A DNA stretch of 64,000 nt from Ensifer sp. Root278. GTDB taxonomy: Bacteria; Pseudomonadota; Alphaproteobacteria; Rhizobiales; Rhizobiaceae. Positions within the stretch are counted from its first letter, which is position 1, and each line of letters begins with the position of its first letter. Location of the stretch: positions 627,365 through 691,364 of the forward strand of contig NZ_LMJJ01000040.1 in NCBI RefSeq assembly GCF_001429285.1, written 5' to 3'. The translations under genes were made by a program, and so were the position numbers. This document shows positions 24,788-33,234 of this stretch, in pieces. Under the pieces are notes generated by a model. It was not told the DNA's origin. It saw only the letters and a program-made list of their open reading frames with translations, and did no database searches.

Positions 24788-25252
24788 TCAATCTTGATCC
24801 GACCAGTCGGCAAGCAGGGTGATGCCGAACTTCGGCGCGGCCCTCCGAAGCCGATCAAGCTCTTCCGATGTCGGTGGCTTGACCGCTTCGCCCGGCCCAA
24901 GTTCACGGCCGGCTTCCTCCAGAAACCGGTCGAAGATGGCTGGCGTGCCGATCAGGATGTAGCGCGCCGGCCGGCGGCTGACGTTGAGGAGCTGGTGGGG
25001 TACGCGGCGCGGGAGAAAGATGCTCTGGCCCACGGTCAACCGGTGCGCGGTCCCGCCGATTACCGCAGTCAGTTCGCCCTCGAGGATGTAGACGGTTTCG
25101 TCGTCGCTGGCGTGGACGTGAATTGGCGTCCTGGTGTCGCCGCCGCTGACGTTTTCGAAGAGGCAGAACTGGCCGTCGGTCTGGCTGCCGGACAACAGAC
25201 GCTTCATGACGACGCCGGCGAGGGCGAATGCTTTCGGTTCTGTGCTGCTCAT
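24788..25252 (-). CDS. Cupin-domain protein
   Basis: This is a 154-residue single cupin. Motif 1 is PIHVHASDDETVYILEGEL (residues about 43-61) with two histidines and a glutamate as likely metal ligands. Motif 2 is LPRRVPHQLLNVSRRPARYI at about 80-100. It resembles quercetinase-type and other small cupins that act as dioxygenases, isomerases or sensors. The ATG at 25252 (MSSTEPKAFALAGV) was chosen because the longer frame upstream has no family-like sequence. It is divergent from a methyltransferase gene. Substrate unknown. Confidence 0.8.
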   Translation of the reverse strand: MSSTEPKAFALAGVVMKRLLSGSQTDGQFCLFENVSGGDTRTPIHVHASDDETVYILEGELTAVIGGTAHRLTVGQSIFLPRRVPHQLLNVSRRPARYILIGTPAIFDRFLEEAGRELGPGEAVKPPTSEELDRLRRAAPKFGITLLADWSDQD

Positions 25253-25593
25253 CGCAAATACCCCATCGAATTTCGCAGGAGCGGTCCTGTCCGCTGCGCT
25301 CCCGAGGAAGCGCGGCGGCATGGTTGCATGCGTCGGCGGCGACATCAGGACGAAGGGTGAGGTGCGGCACGGTCCGATCCGGCGCCGATGGAGCCGGGGC
25401 GGCGCCCTGTCTGGCCGGCTTACCGAGAGGATGGCGAAATATCCACCGCGCGCGAATGGCGATCGGTTCCGCATGCCGGGGATCGGTCTCGAACCCAGTA
25501 AACCGATCGACGCGGCAGTTTGCCAGCACCGATGTCTCGGCTTGCCCAGCCTGTGGTAGAGTTCGCCCGTTCAGCTGGCTGGAGTGTGCTGTG

Positions 25594-26400
25594 ATGGCTG
25601 CATCGACGTTCAATGCCAACACTGGCGACGGATATGAGTTGCAGATGGGGCGCTGGAGCCGAAGGCTGGCCGTGCCCTTCCTGGCATTTGCCGGAGCCGC
25701 GGCGGGCGAACGGGTGCTGGATGTCGGCTGCGGCACCGGCAGCCTGACATTCCTGTTGGCCGCGCGGCCCGACCTTTCCGCCGTCTGCGGGGTGGATTGC
25801 GCAGCGCCCTACATCGAACACGCCAGCCGCAGCAATCCGGATCCGCGCGTCTCCTTCCAGATTGGCGACGCATGCGCTCTGCCCTTTGAGGATGCGGCGT
25901 TCGATCGGGTCCTGTCGCTGCTGATGCTGCATTTCGTTTCTGAGCCGGAACGGGCCGTGGCGGAGATGCGCCGCGTTGCGCGGCCTGGCGCAACGGTCGC
26001 TGCCACCGTGTGGGACGGTCGCGGCGGTTTCGTTGCCAGCCGCCTGTTCCTCGATACGGCGGCAGCCCTTGATCCCGCCGCCCGCCGGCTTCGCGAGCGC
26101 GCCTTCACCCGCCCGATGACCCGGCCTGGCGAACTGGAGGCGGCCTGGCATAGGGCCGGCCTTGTCGAGGTCGAGACGGCTGAGCTTGCGATCCGCATGG
26201 AGTACGCTTCCTTCGACGACTACTGGACGCCCTATCTCGGCAAGGATGGCCCAGGGGCCGAATATATCGCGACACTCAATGAGCCGGCGCGCACGCGGCT
26301 TCGCGATGCGGTCCGTTCTGCCTATCTCGATGGCGAGGTCGATGGTCCACGGTCCTATGTCGCGGTCGCCTGGGCCGTCAAAGGTGTGGTGCCAGGTTGA
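25594..26400 (+). CDS. Class I SAM-dependent methyltransferase
   Basis: This is a 268-residue protein. Motif I is VLDVGCGTGSLTFLLA (residues 40-55), the acidic loop is VCGVDCAAPYI, and IGDACALPFEDAAFDRVLS gives motifs II and III, as in UbiE/Methyltransf_11 proteins. The C-terminal part (FDDYWTPYLGKDGPGAEYIA) is a substrate lid found in small-molecule methyltransferases. It is cytoplasmic with no membrane segment. GGAG at 25581 is placed for ATG 25594. It probably methylates a small metabolite; the acceptor is not predictable. Confidence 0.85.
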   Translation: MAASTFNANTGDGYELQMGRWSRRLAVPFLAFAGAAAGERVLDVGCGTGSLTFLLAARPDLSAVCGVDCAAPYIEHASRSNPDPRVSFQIGDACALPFEDAAFDRVLSLLMLHFVSEPERAVAEMRRVARPGATVAATVWDGRGGFVASRLFLDTAAALDPAARRLRERAFTRPMTRPGELEAAWHRAGLVEVETAELAIRMEYASFDDYWTPYLGKDGPGAEYIATLNEPARTRLRDAVRSAYLDGEVDGPRSYVAVAWAVKGVVPG

Positions 26401-26508
26401 ATTCAGGGCGGCGGCTCATACCCCTGGGATCGCTGGAGACTTGAAGAAAGAGGTCAACCGGGTGATGCGGCTCTGTCAGAGTGACGCAACTCGGTTGCCG
26501 CTTCCGGG

Positions 26509-27159
26509 TTAGCCTGCCGATGCGGAGGTGAAAACCGCCAACTGGGCCTCGAAGGCGCGCTTGTAGGCCGGCCGTGCTTCGCCGCGAGCGACATAGGCAG
26601 CAAGGTTCGGGTATTCCTCAAGAATCCCTGATCCATGCAGCCGGCGCAGCACCGTCACCATCAGGAGGTCGCCGGCGCTGAAGGCGCCATCGAGCCAGTC
26701 GGCATCGCCAAGGTGATTGGAAAGGCCGCCAAGCCGTCTGCGGATGGTTTCGTCGAGCGCACGCAGGCGGTGCTCGTACCAGGGCTCGTTGCGTTCGAGG
26801 ATCTGGACGAGATTACGGTCGAAGACCGGCGGCTCGATGGTGTTGAGCGCGGCAAACATCCAGGCGATCGCGCGCGCCCGGGCATTGGCTTCGTCTGGCA
26901 ACAGGCCGGCATGGCGCTCGGCGATATGGAGCACGATCGCTCCGGACTCGAAGAGGGCGAGATCGCCTTCCTCATAGGTCGGGATCTGGCCGAAGGGCTG
27001 AAGGGAGAGATGCGGCGGCTGCTTCATCGCCTTGAACGACAGAAGGCGAACCTCGTAGGGCAGGCCTACTTCCTCGAGCGCCCAGCGGACACGCATGTCG
27101 CGCGCGAGCCCCTTGCCGCGATCCGGTGACCGTTCGAAAGCGGTAATGGTGATCGTCAT
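26509..27159 (-). CDS. Glutathione S-transferase family protein
   Basis: This is a 216-residue cytosolic GST. The N-terminal thioredoxin-like domain has ARDMRVRWALEEVGLPYEVR, then FGQIPTYEEGDLALFESGAI, in which the cis-Pro loop and the ESGAI glutathione-binding turn are clear. The C-terminal helical domain begins around residue 90 (AIAWMFAALNTIEPPVFDRN) and ends GEARPAYKRAFEAQLA. The family conjugates or reduces electrophiles with glutathione. Catalytic Ser/Tyr/Cys identity is not obvious at the N-terminus (FERSPDRGKGL). It lies among unrelated single genes. Confidence 0.88.
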   Translation of the reverse strand: MTITITAFERSPDRGKGLARDMRVRWALEEVGLPYEVRLLSFKAMKQPPHLSLQPFGQIPTYEEGDLALFESGAIVLHIAERHAGLLPDEANARARAIAWMFAALNTIEPPVFDRNLVQILERNEPWYEHRLRALDETIRRRLGGLSNHLGDADWLDGAFSAGDLLMVTVLRRLHGSGILEEYPNLAAYVARGEARPAYKRAFEAQLAVFTSASAG

Positions 27160-27250
27160 CGTTGTCCTCCATCGCTTGGTCTCCCTTGAAGACGGATGGC
27201 AGCCCGCGATCCCGACACGTCGTCGCGAAAGTCGCGCCTGGACGGGCCGC

Positions 27251-27634
27251 TCAGGCCGCTCCCGTCACCGTTCCCTGGTGGAACAGCATCTGCCACCTGG
27301 TTCCGTTTCGCTTCCAGACAGAGCTTCTGAGTGCGTGCCGCTCCGATCCATCGCTTTCTCTGCGATGGGTTCTGTAGGTCAAGAGCAATGCTTCCGGCGA
27401 AATGGCGGTCAGGCGGTAATCGCTCGCGCGCAGTTCGCCATCGTCTTGCTCTGGCTCCTGCACAAGCAGATCGATGATTTCCGCACGATGATAGATCGTA
27501 CCGGAAGCCCCGAACTCGACGAAGCCTTCGGCGAGCAGCGCCTCGACGGCTGAACGCGACCGGCGAACCTCCGGGCGGTGCAGTGCTTCTTCAAGCGCAC
27601 GGATTTCATCGAGAGGGGGCAGAGCGTGCATCAT
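27251..27634 (-). CDS. DUF4440 / NTF2-like protein
   Basis: This is a 127-residue protein of the NTF2-like fold: the N-terminal helix LDEIRALEEALHRPEVRRSR, then LLAEGFVEFGASGTIYHRAE, and a C-terminal strand pair ALRSSVWKRNGTRWQMLFHQ ending QGTVT, the usual DUF4440 pattern. Members are small enzymes, immunity-like proteins or binding scaffolds; no function is assigned. Start at 27634 (MMH); the second Met is equally possible. A RIME-like element lies just upstream. Confidence 0.75.
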   Translation of the reverse strand: MMHALPPLDEIRALEEALHRPEVRRSRSAVEALLAEGFVEFGASGTIYHRAEIIDLLVQEPEQDDGELRASDYRLTAISPEALLLTYRTHRRESDGSERHALRSSVWKRNGTRWQMLFHQGTVTGAA

Positions 27635-27671
27635 GATTGTTCCGCTGTGGGCGAGGGCTGCCGGTACACTA

Positions 27672-27774
27672 CTGCATGTCTCCTTAATCGACCTCGATTT
27701 AAGGACAAAGGCATGCAGAAAATCAAAGTGCTACAGCGACCTTTGCGCGTCTGATAAGACGCGCGGCGCTGTAA
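27672..27774 (+). repeat. RIME-like element, left module type A
   Basis: It starts CTGCATGTCTCCTTAATCG, folds on GATTTAAGGACAAAGGCATGC, and continues ATCAAAGTGCTACAGCG to CGCTGTAA (27767-27774). The right-module inner stem is GCGCGTCT/AGACGCGC. Confidence 0.85.
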
Positions 27775-27802
27775 TCTGCTGAGACCTCGGACGGCAACTG
27801 CC

Positions 27803-27842
27803 AGAGCGCCGTGCGTTCAGATGAACGCAAAGGACGCTGTAG
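27803..27842 (-). repeat. Right-half RIME module
   Basis: Only the right module is present, in inverse orientation: AGAGCGCC, GTGCGTTCA/TGAACGCA, AGGACGCTGTAG. It follows the full element at 27672 by 28 bases, giving a compound repeat. Confidence 0.65.
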
Positions 27843-27884
27843 CCGTGGCGCACCAGTTCATCCGGGGCGGCGCGAGCCAGCCGT

Positions 27885-28337
27885 TCAAAGAGGAAGCGGC
27901 CGGTTCTGGAAGATGCTCTTCATCACAAGGGTAGAGGTCAGGCGCAGCACGCTCGGCAGCGCAAGCAGGCTCTCGTCATAGAGCGCCTGGAAAGCCTTCA
28001 GGTCCTCAGTCACCACGTGCAGCATGTAGTCGGGATCGCCAAACAGACGCTCGGCTTGCGTGATTTCCGGTATCGCCCAAAGAGCCTTTTCGAAGGCATG
28101 CACGTTCTCGCGGCTGCCTTCCCTGAGCGTCGCAAAGACGATCGCCGAGAAATTGAGGCCGACCTTGGCGGCATCGATATTGGCGCGATAGTCGCTGATC
28201 ACGCCGGATTGCTCGAGCGCCCTGACCCGGCGATGGCAGGGGGAAAGGCTGAGCCCGATGCGGTCGCCGAGCTCGGTAACCGACAGTCTCCCGTCCTTCT
28301 GAAGCTCAGCAAGAATCTTGCGGTCCGTATCATCCAT
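27885..28337 (-). CDS. Lrp/AsnC-family transcriptional regulator
   Basis: This is a 150-residue protein of typical Lrp length. The N-terminal winged helix is DRKILAELQKDGRLSVTELG, then DRIGLSLSPCHRRVRALEQS, with the LSPCHRRV recognition helix. The C-terminal RAM domain for amino-acid binding and oligomerisation follows (GLNFSAIVFATLRE, GDPDYMLHVVTEDLKAF). It is divergent from a LysE-family exporter starting 116 bases away. That arrangement suggests it controls the exporter in response to an amino acid, as Lrp-LysE-type pairs do elsewhere. Confidence 0.92.
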   Translation of the reverse strand: MDDTDRKILAELQKDGRLSVTELGDRIGLSLSPCHRRVRALEQSGVISDYRANIDAAKVGLNFSAIVFATLREGSRENVHAFEKALWAIPEITQAERLFGDPDYMLHVVTEDLKAFQALYDESLLALPSVLRLTSTLVMKSIFQNRPLPL

Positions 28338-28452
28338 GAGGGAGATATTACCTCAAGATGCCACATCTCGGCAAGAGATAGGGAGCTAATCCCCGTGATG
28401 CAACGCTATTCTTCCTTTGATGGCGCGGGTATCCGAAGGAAGGTGGCGCGAG

Positions 28453-29076
28453 ATGGAAATGGGTCTGTTGACGGCGTTTTGGGCGATATCGTTTTCGCTG
28501 GTGCTGACACCCGGCGCAGACTGGGCCTATGCGATCTCGGCGGGATTGCGAGACAGGGCGATCATGCCGGCCGTTTCCGGCATGCTGCTTGGCTATCTTG
28601 CGATCACTCTGGTGGTCGCGGCCGGCGTCGGCGCGCTCGTCGCCGGCGTTCCGGCGGTTCTGACGGTGCTTACCGTGCTGGGAGCGGGCTATCTCCTTTG
28701 GCTCGGCGTCGGGGTTCTGGCCCATCCGCCTGTTCCGGTGGCCGATGAAGATCAGGCGGCCAGGAGCTGGACCGGGTGGATCGTCCGCGGTTTCGCGGTG
28801 AGCGGCATCAACCCGAAGGCGCTACTTCTTTTCCTGGCGCTGCTGCCGCAGTTTACCAGCCGCGACGGGAGCTGGACGATCCCGAGCCAGATCGCGGCGC
28901 TCGGGGCCGTGCATATGCTCAACTGTGCGCTGATCTACTCGCTTGTCGGCACGGGTTCGAGCATGGTCCTCAGGACGCGCCCGCGCGTGGCCCGTCTGGT
29001 GAGCCAGTTCTCAGGCGCGGCGATGATTGCGATCGCGCTGTTCCGGCTCGCCGAGCAGCTTGTCATGGTCCGATGA
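28453..29076 (+). CDS. LysE-family amino-acid/metabolite exporter
   Basis: This is a 207-residue inner-membrane protein with about six helices. The family signature SFSLVLTPGADWAYAISAGL is near the N-terminus and VSGINPKALLLFLALLPQF at about 118-136 is the second conserved block. LysE/RhtB proteins export amino acids or homoserine lactones by proton antiport. GAAGGAAGGTGG ahead of ATG 28453 marks the start; upstream in-frame ATGs at 28417 lie too close to the Lrp promoter. Control by the divergent Lrp-type gene is likely. Confidence 0.9.
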   Translation: MEMGLLTAFWAISFSLVLTPGADWAYAISAGLRDRAIMPAVSGMLLGYLAITLVVAAGVGALVAGVPAVLTVLTVLGAGYLLWLGVGVLAHPPVPVADEDQAARSWTGWIVRGFAVSGINPKALLLFLALLPQFTSRDGSWTIPSQIAALGAVHMLNCALIYSLVGTGSSMVLRTRPRVARLVSQFSGAAMIAIALFRLAEQLVMVR

Positions 29077-29091
29077 GGCGTGGCGGCCGCC

Positions 29092-30063
29092 TCAGGACGC
29101 TTTAGCCAGCTTTTCTTCGCGACCGATGCGGGCGTCGAGGTCGCGCAGGCGAAGCGTGACGGCGGGGTGGCCGGGCAGGAGCGACAGGGCATTCGTCAGC
29201 ATGTCGCGCGCCGTGACGAGGTTGCCGTCGCGGATATGGCGATTGGCGCGGTGGAAGAGGAAGTTGACCTGCTCTGTAGGGGCAAAGCGATCGCCGAAGC
29301 GGGCGTGCAGGCGATCGGCCCAGGCCGGGTGGCGGGCCATGGCGGCGACGGCGTTCTGGTAAGGCCGCATCGGCGCGTCGATCCGCGCGGAGCGGGCAAG
29401 GGCGCGCAGGGCAGCAAGGTCATTGGCGCGGCAGGCATCGATCAGCGAAAGCGCGCGCTGCGTTCCGGTGAAGACCCTGACCGTGCCATGACCGGTCATG
29501 TGTACGGGCACGAGATGCGTTTCCGCCTGCAGTTCCGCTATGCGCTCGGCATGCCTGCGATCGATCGCGTGGAACGGGTCGTAGAAGAGATAGGCGCGGC
29601 CGGCGGCATGGTCGGGGGCGATACTCATATTGGCGTGCAGGTCGGGCGAGAAATGCCTGAGAAAGCGATTGTCGTAGGGAACGGCTTTGGGATTGATCGA
29701 GATTTGCGGGCAGAAGGCGATGGCTGTCGTGGCGTTGAAACGCCGGCGGTAGCGAAGCGCTGCATAACCGCCCTGAGAATGGCCGTAGAGGATGCGCTCG
29801 GGTGCTGCCTTCAGGATCGGCGCCGCAGCCTCGACCGCCTTGACCACGCTTTCGGCCGGAAACCAGTTGGGACGCTTGCTGATGAAGCCGAGGGCGGCGA
29901 TATCCGCCTTCTCGCAAAAGCGCTGGCCCCAGTAGCGGCTCCCGTTTGCCTGGATTTCCATCTCGTTGAAGGTGATGAGGAGGTAAGCCGAGGCGCCCGG
30001 GCGATGGATGACCTCAAGGTTTTCGTCCGAGTAGATAAGCACGGTTACTCCGAAGTATTTCAA
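29092..30063 (-). CDS. Alpha/beta-hydrolase-fold protein with C-terminal repeat region
   Basis: This is a 323-residue protein. ILYGHSQGGYAALRY (residues about 90-104) is a nucleophile elbow GHSQGG, and ISINPKAVPYDN and PVHMTGHGTVRVF fit the positions for the acid and histidine. The C-terminal third (QVNFLFHRANRHIRDGNLVT, ARDMLTNALSLLPGHPAV) looks like a TPR-type helical pair. There is no signal peptide. Comparable rhizobial proteins lie near polysaccharide genes, but here there is no such cluster. An esterase or acyl-transfer role is plausible and unproven. Confidence 0.72.
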   Translation of the reverse strand: MKYFGVTVLIYSDENLEVIHRPGASAYLLITFNEMEIQANGSRYWGQRFCEKADIAALGFISKRPNWFPAESVVKAVEAAAPILKAAPERILYGHSQGGYAALRYRRRFNATTAIAFCPQISINPKAVPYDNRFLRHFSPDLHANMSIAPDHAAGRAYLFYDPFHAIDRRHAERIAELQAETHLVPVHMTGHGTVRVFTGTQRALSLIDACRANDLAALRALARSARIDAPMRPYQNAVAAMARHPAWADRLHARFGDRFAPTEQVNFLFHRANRHIRDGNLVTARDMLTNALSLLPGHPAVTLRLRDLDARIGREEKLAKAS

Positions 30064-30509
30064 GGTTTGCAGTAGTATATTTCCAATTTCCGAAGCTTGT
30101 TCGGCGACGTTATATTAGTGCGAATTCGCCTGGGATTTCCAGTGCCTAGGACTTTCTGCAAGAGGATTTCAATATTCATTTCGGCTGACGGCTTCAGCGG
30201 TCGTTCGTTTCGGCAGCTTTCGGCTCAAACCGGACATAGAGGTTCGCATCGCGGACGGCTGCTTTGCGCCCCCATTTGAGCCGTTCAGCGCGCCGATCGC
30301 CGAGCCCAGAAGCTGCCATTCATTCACGTGGAGCGGCGCTGAGCGGCAACGGCCTCAATGGGACTCTGCTGCCGTCCTCGGATGATACGGCGAACGGCAG
30401 CTTCCAGCGAGAGCGAACGTTCCGGCGTTTATGCAGATCATCGCCCGTGGCATGCGCTGAGACATCAGGGTTTCGTATCCTCCTTGAAACGCGATACTGG
30501 TTGACTACA
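30064..30509. other. Intergenic region without a recognisable gene
   Basis: About 450 bases lie between the divergent hydrolase and MarR genes. The first 50 bases are AT-rich and may hold the hydrolase promoter. No frame has a credible start, and no repeat or terminator stands out. Confidence 0.4.
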
Positions 30510-30522
30510 TGTTGTAGATGCA
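30510..30522. promoter_or_regulatory. MarR half-operator overlapping an alternative start
   Basis: TGTTGTAGATGCA matches 12 of 13 bases of the arm TGTTGTATATGCA found at 31042-31054. It covers an ATG at 30518, so the usable start of the MarR gene is more likely 30536, and the regulator probably represses itself. Confidence 0.5.
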
Positions 30523-30535
30523 TCATCGAGAGACT

Positions 30536-30994
30536 ATGAACCTGCGTTCCCTACCCGACGATAGACGAGCAATGCTGCGGGAACTGGAAGATGCCTGCGT
30601 AATTTCGCGGGCGCGCCTTATCTCACGCGTTATGACCAACATCTTCGACGAGGAACTGCGGCCGTTCGGCCTAGTGTCGTCGCAACACACCTTACTCGGT
30701 TCAATCATGCGGATGGGCGTCGCGACGCGTGCCGAAATCGGCCGAGCCAACTGCCTCGATCGCTCCACCTTGACGAGAAACCTCAAGCTGATGCTGGACG
30801 CGGGATGGATCGAAGAGGTCCCCGACAAGGTTCAAGGTCGTCAGCGCCCCCTTCGGCTGAGCAAAGCTGGCGAAGACCTGCTGTTTTCATCCATGCCGGC
30901 CTGGCGGGCGGGGCAGGAACGAGCGTCCAAGCTGCTTGGGCAAGCAGGCTTGAGCGCAATCAAGACCGTCGCGGACGACATTCCGCGCGATTAG
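30536..30994 (+). CDS. MarR-family transcriptional regulator
   Basis: This is about 152 residues from ATG 30536. The winged-helix domain reads VSSQHTLLGSIMRMGVATRA, then EIGRANCLDRSTLTRNLKLM, followed by the wing VQGRQRPLRLSKAGEDLL, as in MarR regulators. Flanking helices form the dimer interface. A cysteine in the recognition helix (ANCLDRST) could serve in redox sensing but this is speculation. An operator-like arm overlaps its 5' region and a fuller inverted repeat lies in the gap to the NmrA gene, so it probably controls both. Confidence 0.9.
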   Translation: MNLRSLPDDRRAMLRELEDACVISRARLISRVMTNIFDEELRPFGLVSSQHTLLGSIMRMGVATRAEIGRANCLDRSTLTRNLKLMLDAGWIEEVPDKVQGRQRPLRLSKAGEDLLFSSMPAWRAGQERASKLLGQAGLSAIKTVADDIPRD

Positions 30995-31016
30995 CCGGAA
31001 TCTGAAATTATGGTAT

Positions 31017-31054
31017 TGCATATACAACACTGCTTCCTATGTGTTGTATATGCA
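31017..31054. promoter_or_regulatory. Inverted repeat upstream of the NmrA-type gene
   Basis: TGCATATACAACAC (31017-31030) and GTGTTGTATATGCA (31041-31054) are perfect 14-base inverted arms separated by 10 bases. It is placed 52 bases before the next ATG and matches the site ahead of the MarR gene, so it is probably that regulator's operator. Confidence 0.65.
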
Positions 31055-31105
31055 GCATTAGGACGCCGCGGAGCGCCTGATGCCATTATCGAAAGGAGAA
31101 ATGCG

Positions 31106-31999
31106 ATGACAACGATTCTGGTGACCGGTGCAACCGGAGATACGGGGCGTCCGACCGTGAAGGAACTGCTGAAGAAAGGCCTAAAGGTCCGCGCCCTCGC
31201 TCGTCGGGAGGACGCTCGCTCGCAGGAGCTGGCCAGTCTGGGTGCCGAGATCGTTTATGGGGACATCACCAGCCTGCGCGATATGCGGCTGGCTTTCGAC
31301 GGCGTCGACCGCGCTTACTTCTGCTATCCCATTGCCGACGGTCTCGTGGAGGCGGCAGTCATCTTCGCACAGGTGGCGAGAGAGCAGGGCGTCGAGCACA
31401 TCGTCAACCTGTCCCACAAGCAATCCAGGCCCGACGCGCGCAGCAAGGTGACCCAGAACCATTGGCTTTCGGAGCAGGTGTTCAAGTGGTCAGGCATCCC
31501 GACGACGAGCTTGCGCATCACCTTCTTCGCCGAGTGGCTCCTCTACATCTCGACATTCATCCAGCGCGGCCGCTACGTCATGCCATTCAACAAGGATGGC
31601 CGCTTTGCTCCGCTGGCCGCGGCCGATACGGCGAAGATCATCGCCAACATCCTGGAGAAACCGGAAGGCCACGGCGGCCAAGCCTACCAGCTGCACGGCC
31701 CGAAGGAGTATAGTCACGAGGAGCTCGCAGCAGAGGTTGGTCGGGTCCTCGGAGTCGATCTGCACTTCGAGCAGCTTACCGTATCGGCCTTTCTGGAGCT
31801 CGCGGGGCTCGAGGATGACACCGTCTTGCGGCGGCACTTCGAAGCTGCGGAGCTGGACCAGCAAGAGGGTCTCCTCGCCGGTCTCGATGACATCGGCACG
31901 AAGTTTATTGGTGGCCCGCTGATGACCGTAGAAGCTTTCGTCAACGCGAACCGGGCGCGCTTCGTCCGTGAAACGCAAACGTCAGTCGACCGAAATTAG
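31106..31999 (+). CDS. NmrA-like NAD(P)-binding protein (atypical SDR)
   Basis: This is a 297-residue protein with the N-terminal Rossmann motif ILVTGATGDTGRPTV and the basic KVRALARRED that selects NADPH. VYGDITSLRDMRLAFDGVDR and SLRITFFAEWLLY are family blocks. NmrA/QOR2-type proteins are either NADPH-dependent quinone/aldehyde reductases or NADP-sensing regulators. The catalytic YxxxK of classical SDRs is not evident. AAAGGAGAAATGCG fixes the start at 31106. Pairing with an upstream MarR gene and shared operator suggests response to a quinone, aldehyde or phenolic compound. Confidence 0.88.
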   Translation: MTTILVTGATGDTGRPTVKELLKKGLKVRALARREDARSQELASLGAEIVYGDITSLRDMRLAFDGVDRAYFCYPIADGLVEAAVIFAQVAREQGVEHIVNLSHKQSRPDARSKVTQNHWLSEQVFKWSGIPTTSLRITFFAEWLLYISTFIQRGRYVMPFNKDGRFAPLAAADTAKIIANILEKPEGHGGQAYQLHGPKEYSHEELAAEVGRVLGVDLHFEQLTVSAFLELAGLEDDTVLRRHFEAAELDQQEGLLAGLDDIGTKFIGGPLMTVEAFVNANRARFVRETQTSVDRN

Positions 32000-32462
32000 A
32001 ATCCTGTGCGTTTTGGGGCGGATATATCAGGGTGACTAATCCAGGTCGCTAACCGGGGCGATCCGGAACGCATGTTTCGGAGCTGCATCGTCCACCTCGA
32101 AAATGCCATGGCTTTGCGATTAATTCACCGGCCACTGAGCTGAATCCTCGAGTGCGTAGCGACTGGCAGCTGCGCACTCGATGGACGATAGCTTTTGGCC
32201 GAAGCAGATGCTCACATCCAGGTCAAGGTACGACCTAGAGGGGTCGACAGCAGTCAATGGCCGACCTGCTGATTTAAGCCGATAGCGAATGTCCGCTTTA
32301 TCAATGCTGCTGCCCTGAACCTGCCGTCCCGCTCTCGGCCCCATATCGGCCACGGCGCCGCGGTCGGCGAATGTCTACTGTTGGCGCAAAGCGGCCAAGG
32401 CCACCATGACCGATTGGTGGGATTGCTGAGCAACTCCGAGCTTTTCCTACAATAGGGCAGCC
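32000..32462. other. Intergenic region without a recognisable gene
   Basis: About 460 bases lie between two convergent genes. Open frames on both strands lack starts and domain-like sequence. No intrinsic terminator or known repeat was seen. Confidence 0.4.
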
Positions 32463-33044
32463 TCAGACCCGCCTGAGAAAAGCAAGCACCCGATCCGTCA
32501 GCAGCGCCGTTGCCGTCGCGTCGTAGGACGGCAGCGAGCTGTCGGCGAAATAGTGCTGGTCGCCCGGATAGAGGAAGAGCTCGGCATCGTCGGCCTTCTC
32601 GACGAGTTCGCGGGCAGCGTCGATGTCGCCTTCGCCGACGAAGATCGGGTCGTTGTCCATGCCGTGGATCTGGACGGGCACGCCATCCGGCCAGGGGCCG
32701 AAGGACCACTGACCGCTGATCGGGATGCAGGAGTAGAAGAGCAGGGCGCCGCGGGCGCCGGGCCGGGTCTGGGCGAGCTTCTGTGCCGGCAGGATGCCGA
32801 AGGAGAAGCCGGCATAGACGAGGCCCTGGGGAAGAGCGTCGGCGAGGCGAACGCCGCGCTCGCGCATCTCGTCGAAGCCGACCTCGCCGATATAGGCAAG
32901 GCCTTCTTCGATGCTGTTGAAGGTGCGCCCCTCGAAGAGATCGGGCAGGTGCACGGTATGCCCGGCGGCCCGGAGGTCCTCGGCGAAAGCGTGCATCCCC
33001 GGGGTCAGCCCCTGGGCGTGATGGAACAGCAGGACCTCGGCCAT
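32463..33044 (-). CDS. Dienelactone hydrolase-family protein
   Basis: This is a 193-residue alpha/beta hydrolase. The family motif appears as VYAGFSFGILPAQKLA with Ser81 as nucleophile where classical dienelactone hydrolases have cysteine. The acid lies in VQIHGMDNDPIFV and the histidine in YPGDQHYFADS. The Ser variant points to a general esterase rather than a true dienelactone hydrolase. There is no signal peptide, so it is cytoplasmic. GAAGGAGTAGTCGTCC precedes the ATG. No aromatic degradation genes are nearby. Confidence 0.85.
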   Translation of the reverse strand: MAEVLLFHHAQGLTPGMHAFAEDLRAAGHTVHLPDLFEGRTFNSIEEGLAYIGEVGFDEMRERGVRLADALPQGLVYAGFSFGILPAQKLAQTRPGARGALLFYSCIPISGQWSFGPWPDGVPVQIHGMDNDPIFVGEGDIDAARELVEKADDAELFLYPGDQHYFADSSLPSYDATATALLTDRVLAFLRRV

Positions 33045-33234
33045 GGACGACTACTCCTTCAAATTATCCTTCGCGTTCCAATTGTGTCTCGCCGCCTGAA
33101 GGGTCAAGCGGTGTTGCGGTCGATTGAGAAAATTTTCCTGTCGCAGCGATAGCACGTTTCCTTGACGTCTTGTTGCCATCTTCGACCGCTTCCTTGCGGA
33201 TCAGCATTGGTCACGATTCTGAAGGAAAGACGTC

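Noticed and set aside
32120-32353. Minus-strand frame MADMGPRAGRQVQGSS downstream of the NmrA gene
   Set aside because: No ribosome site and no recognisable family; intergenic.
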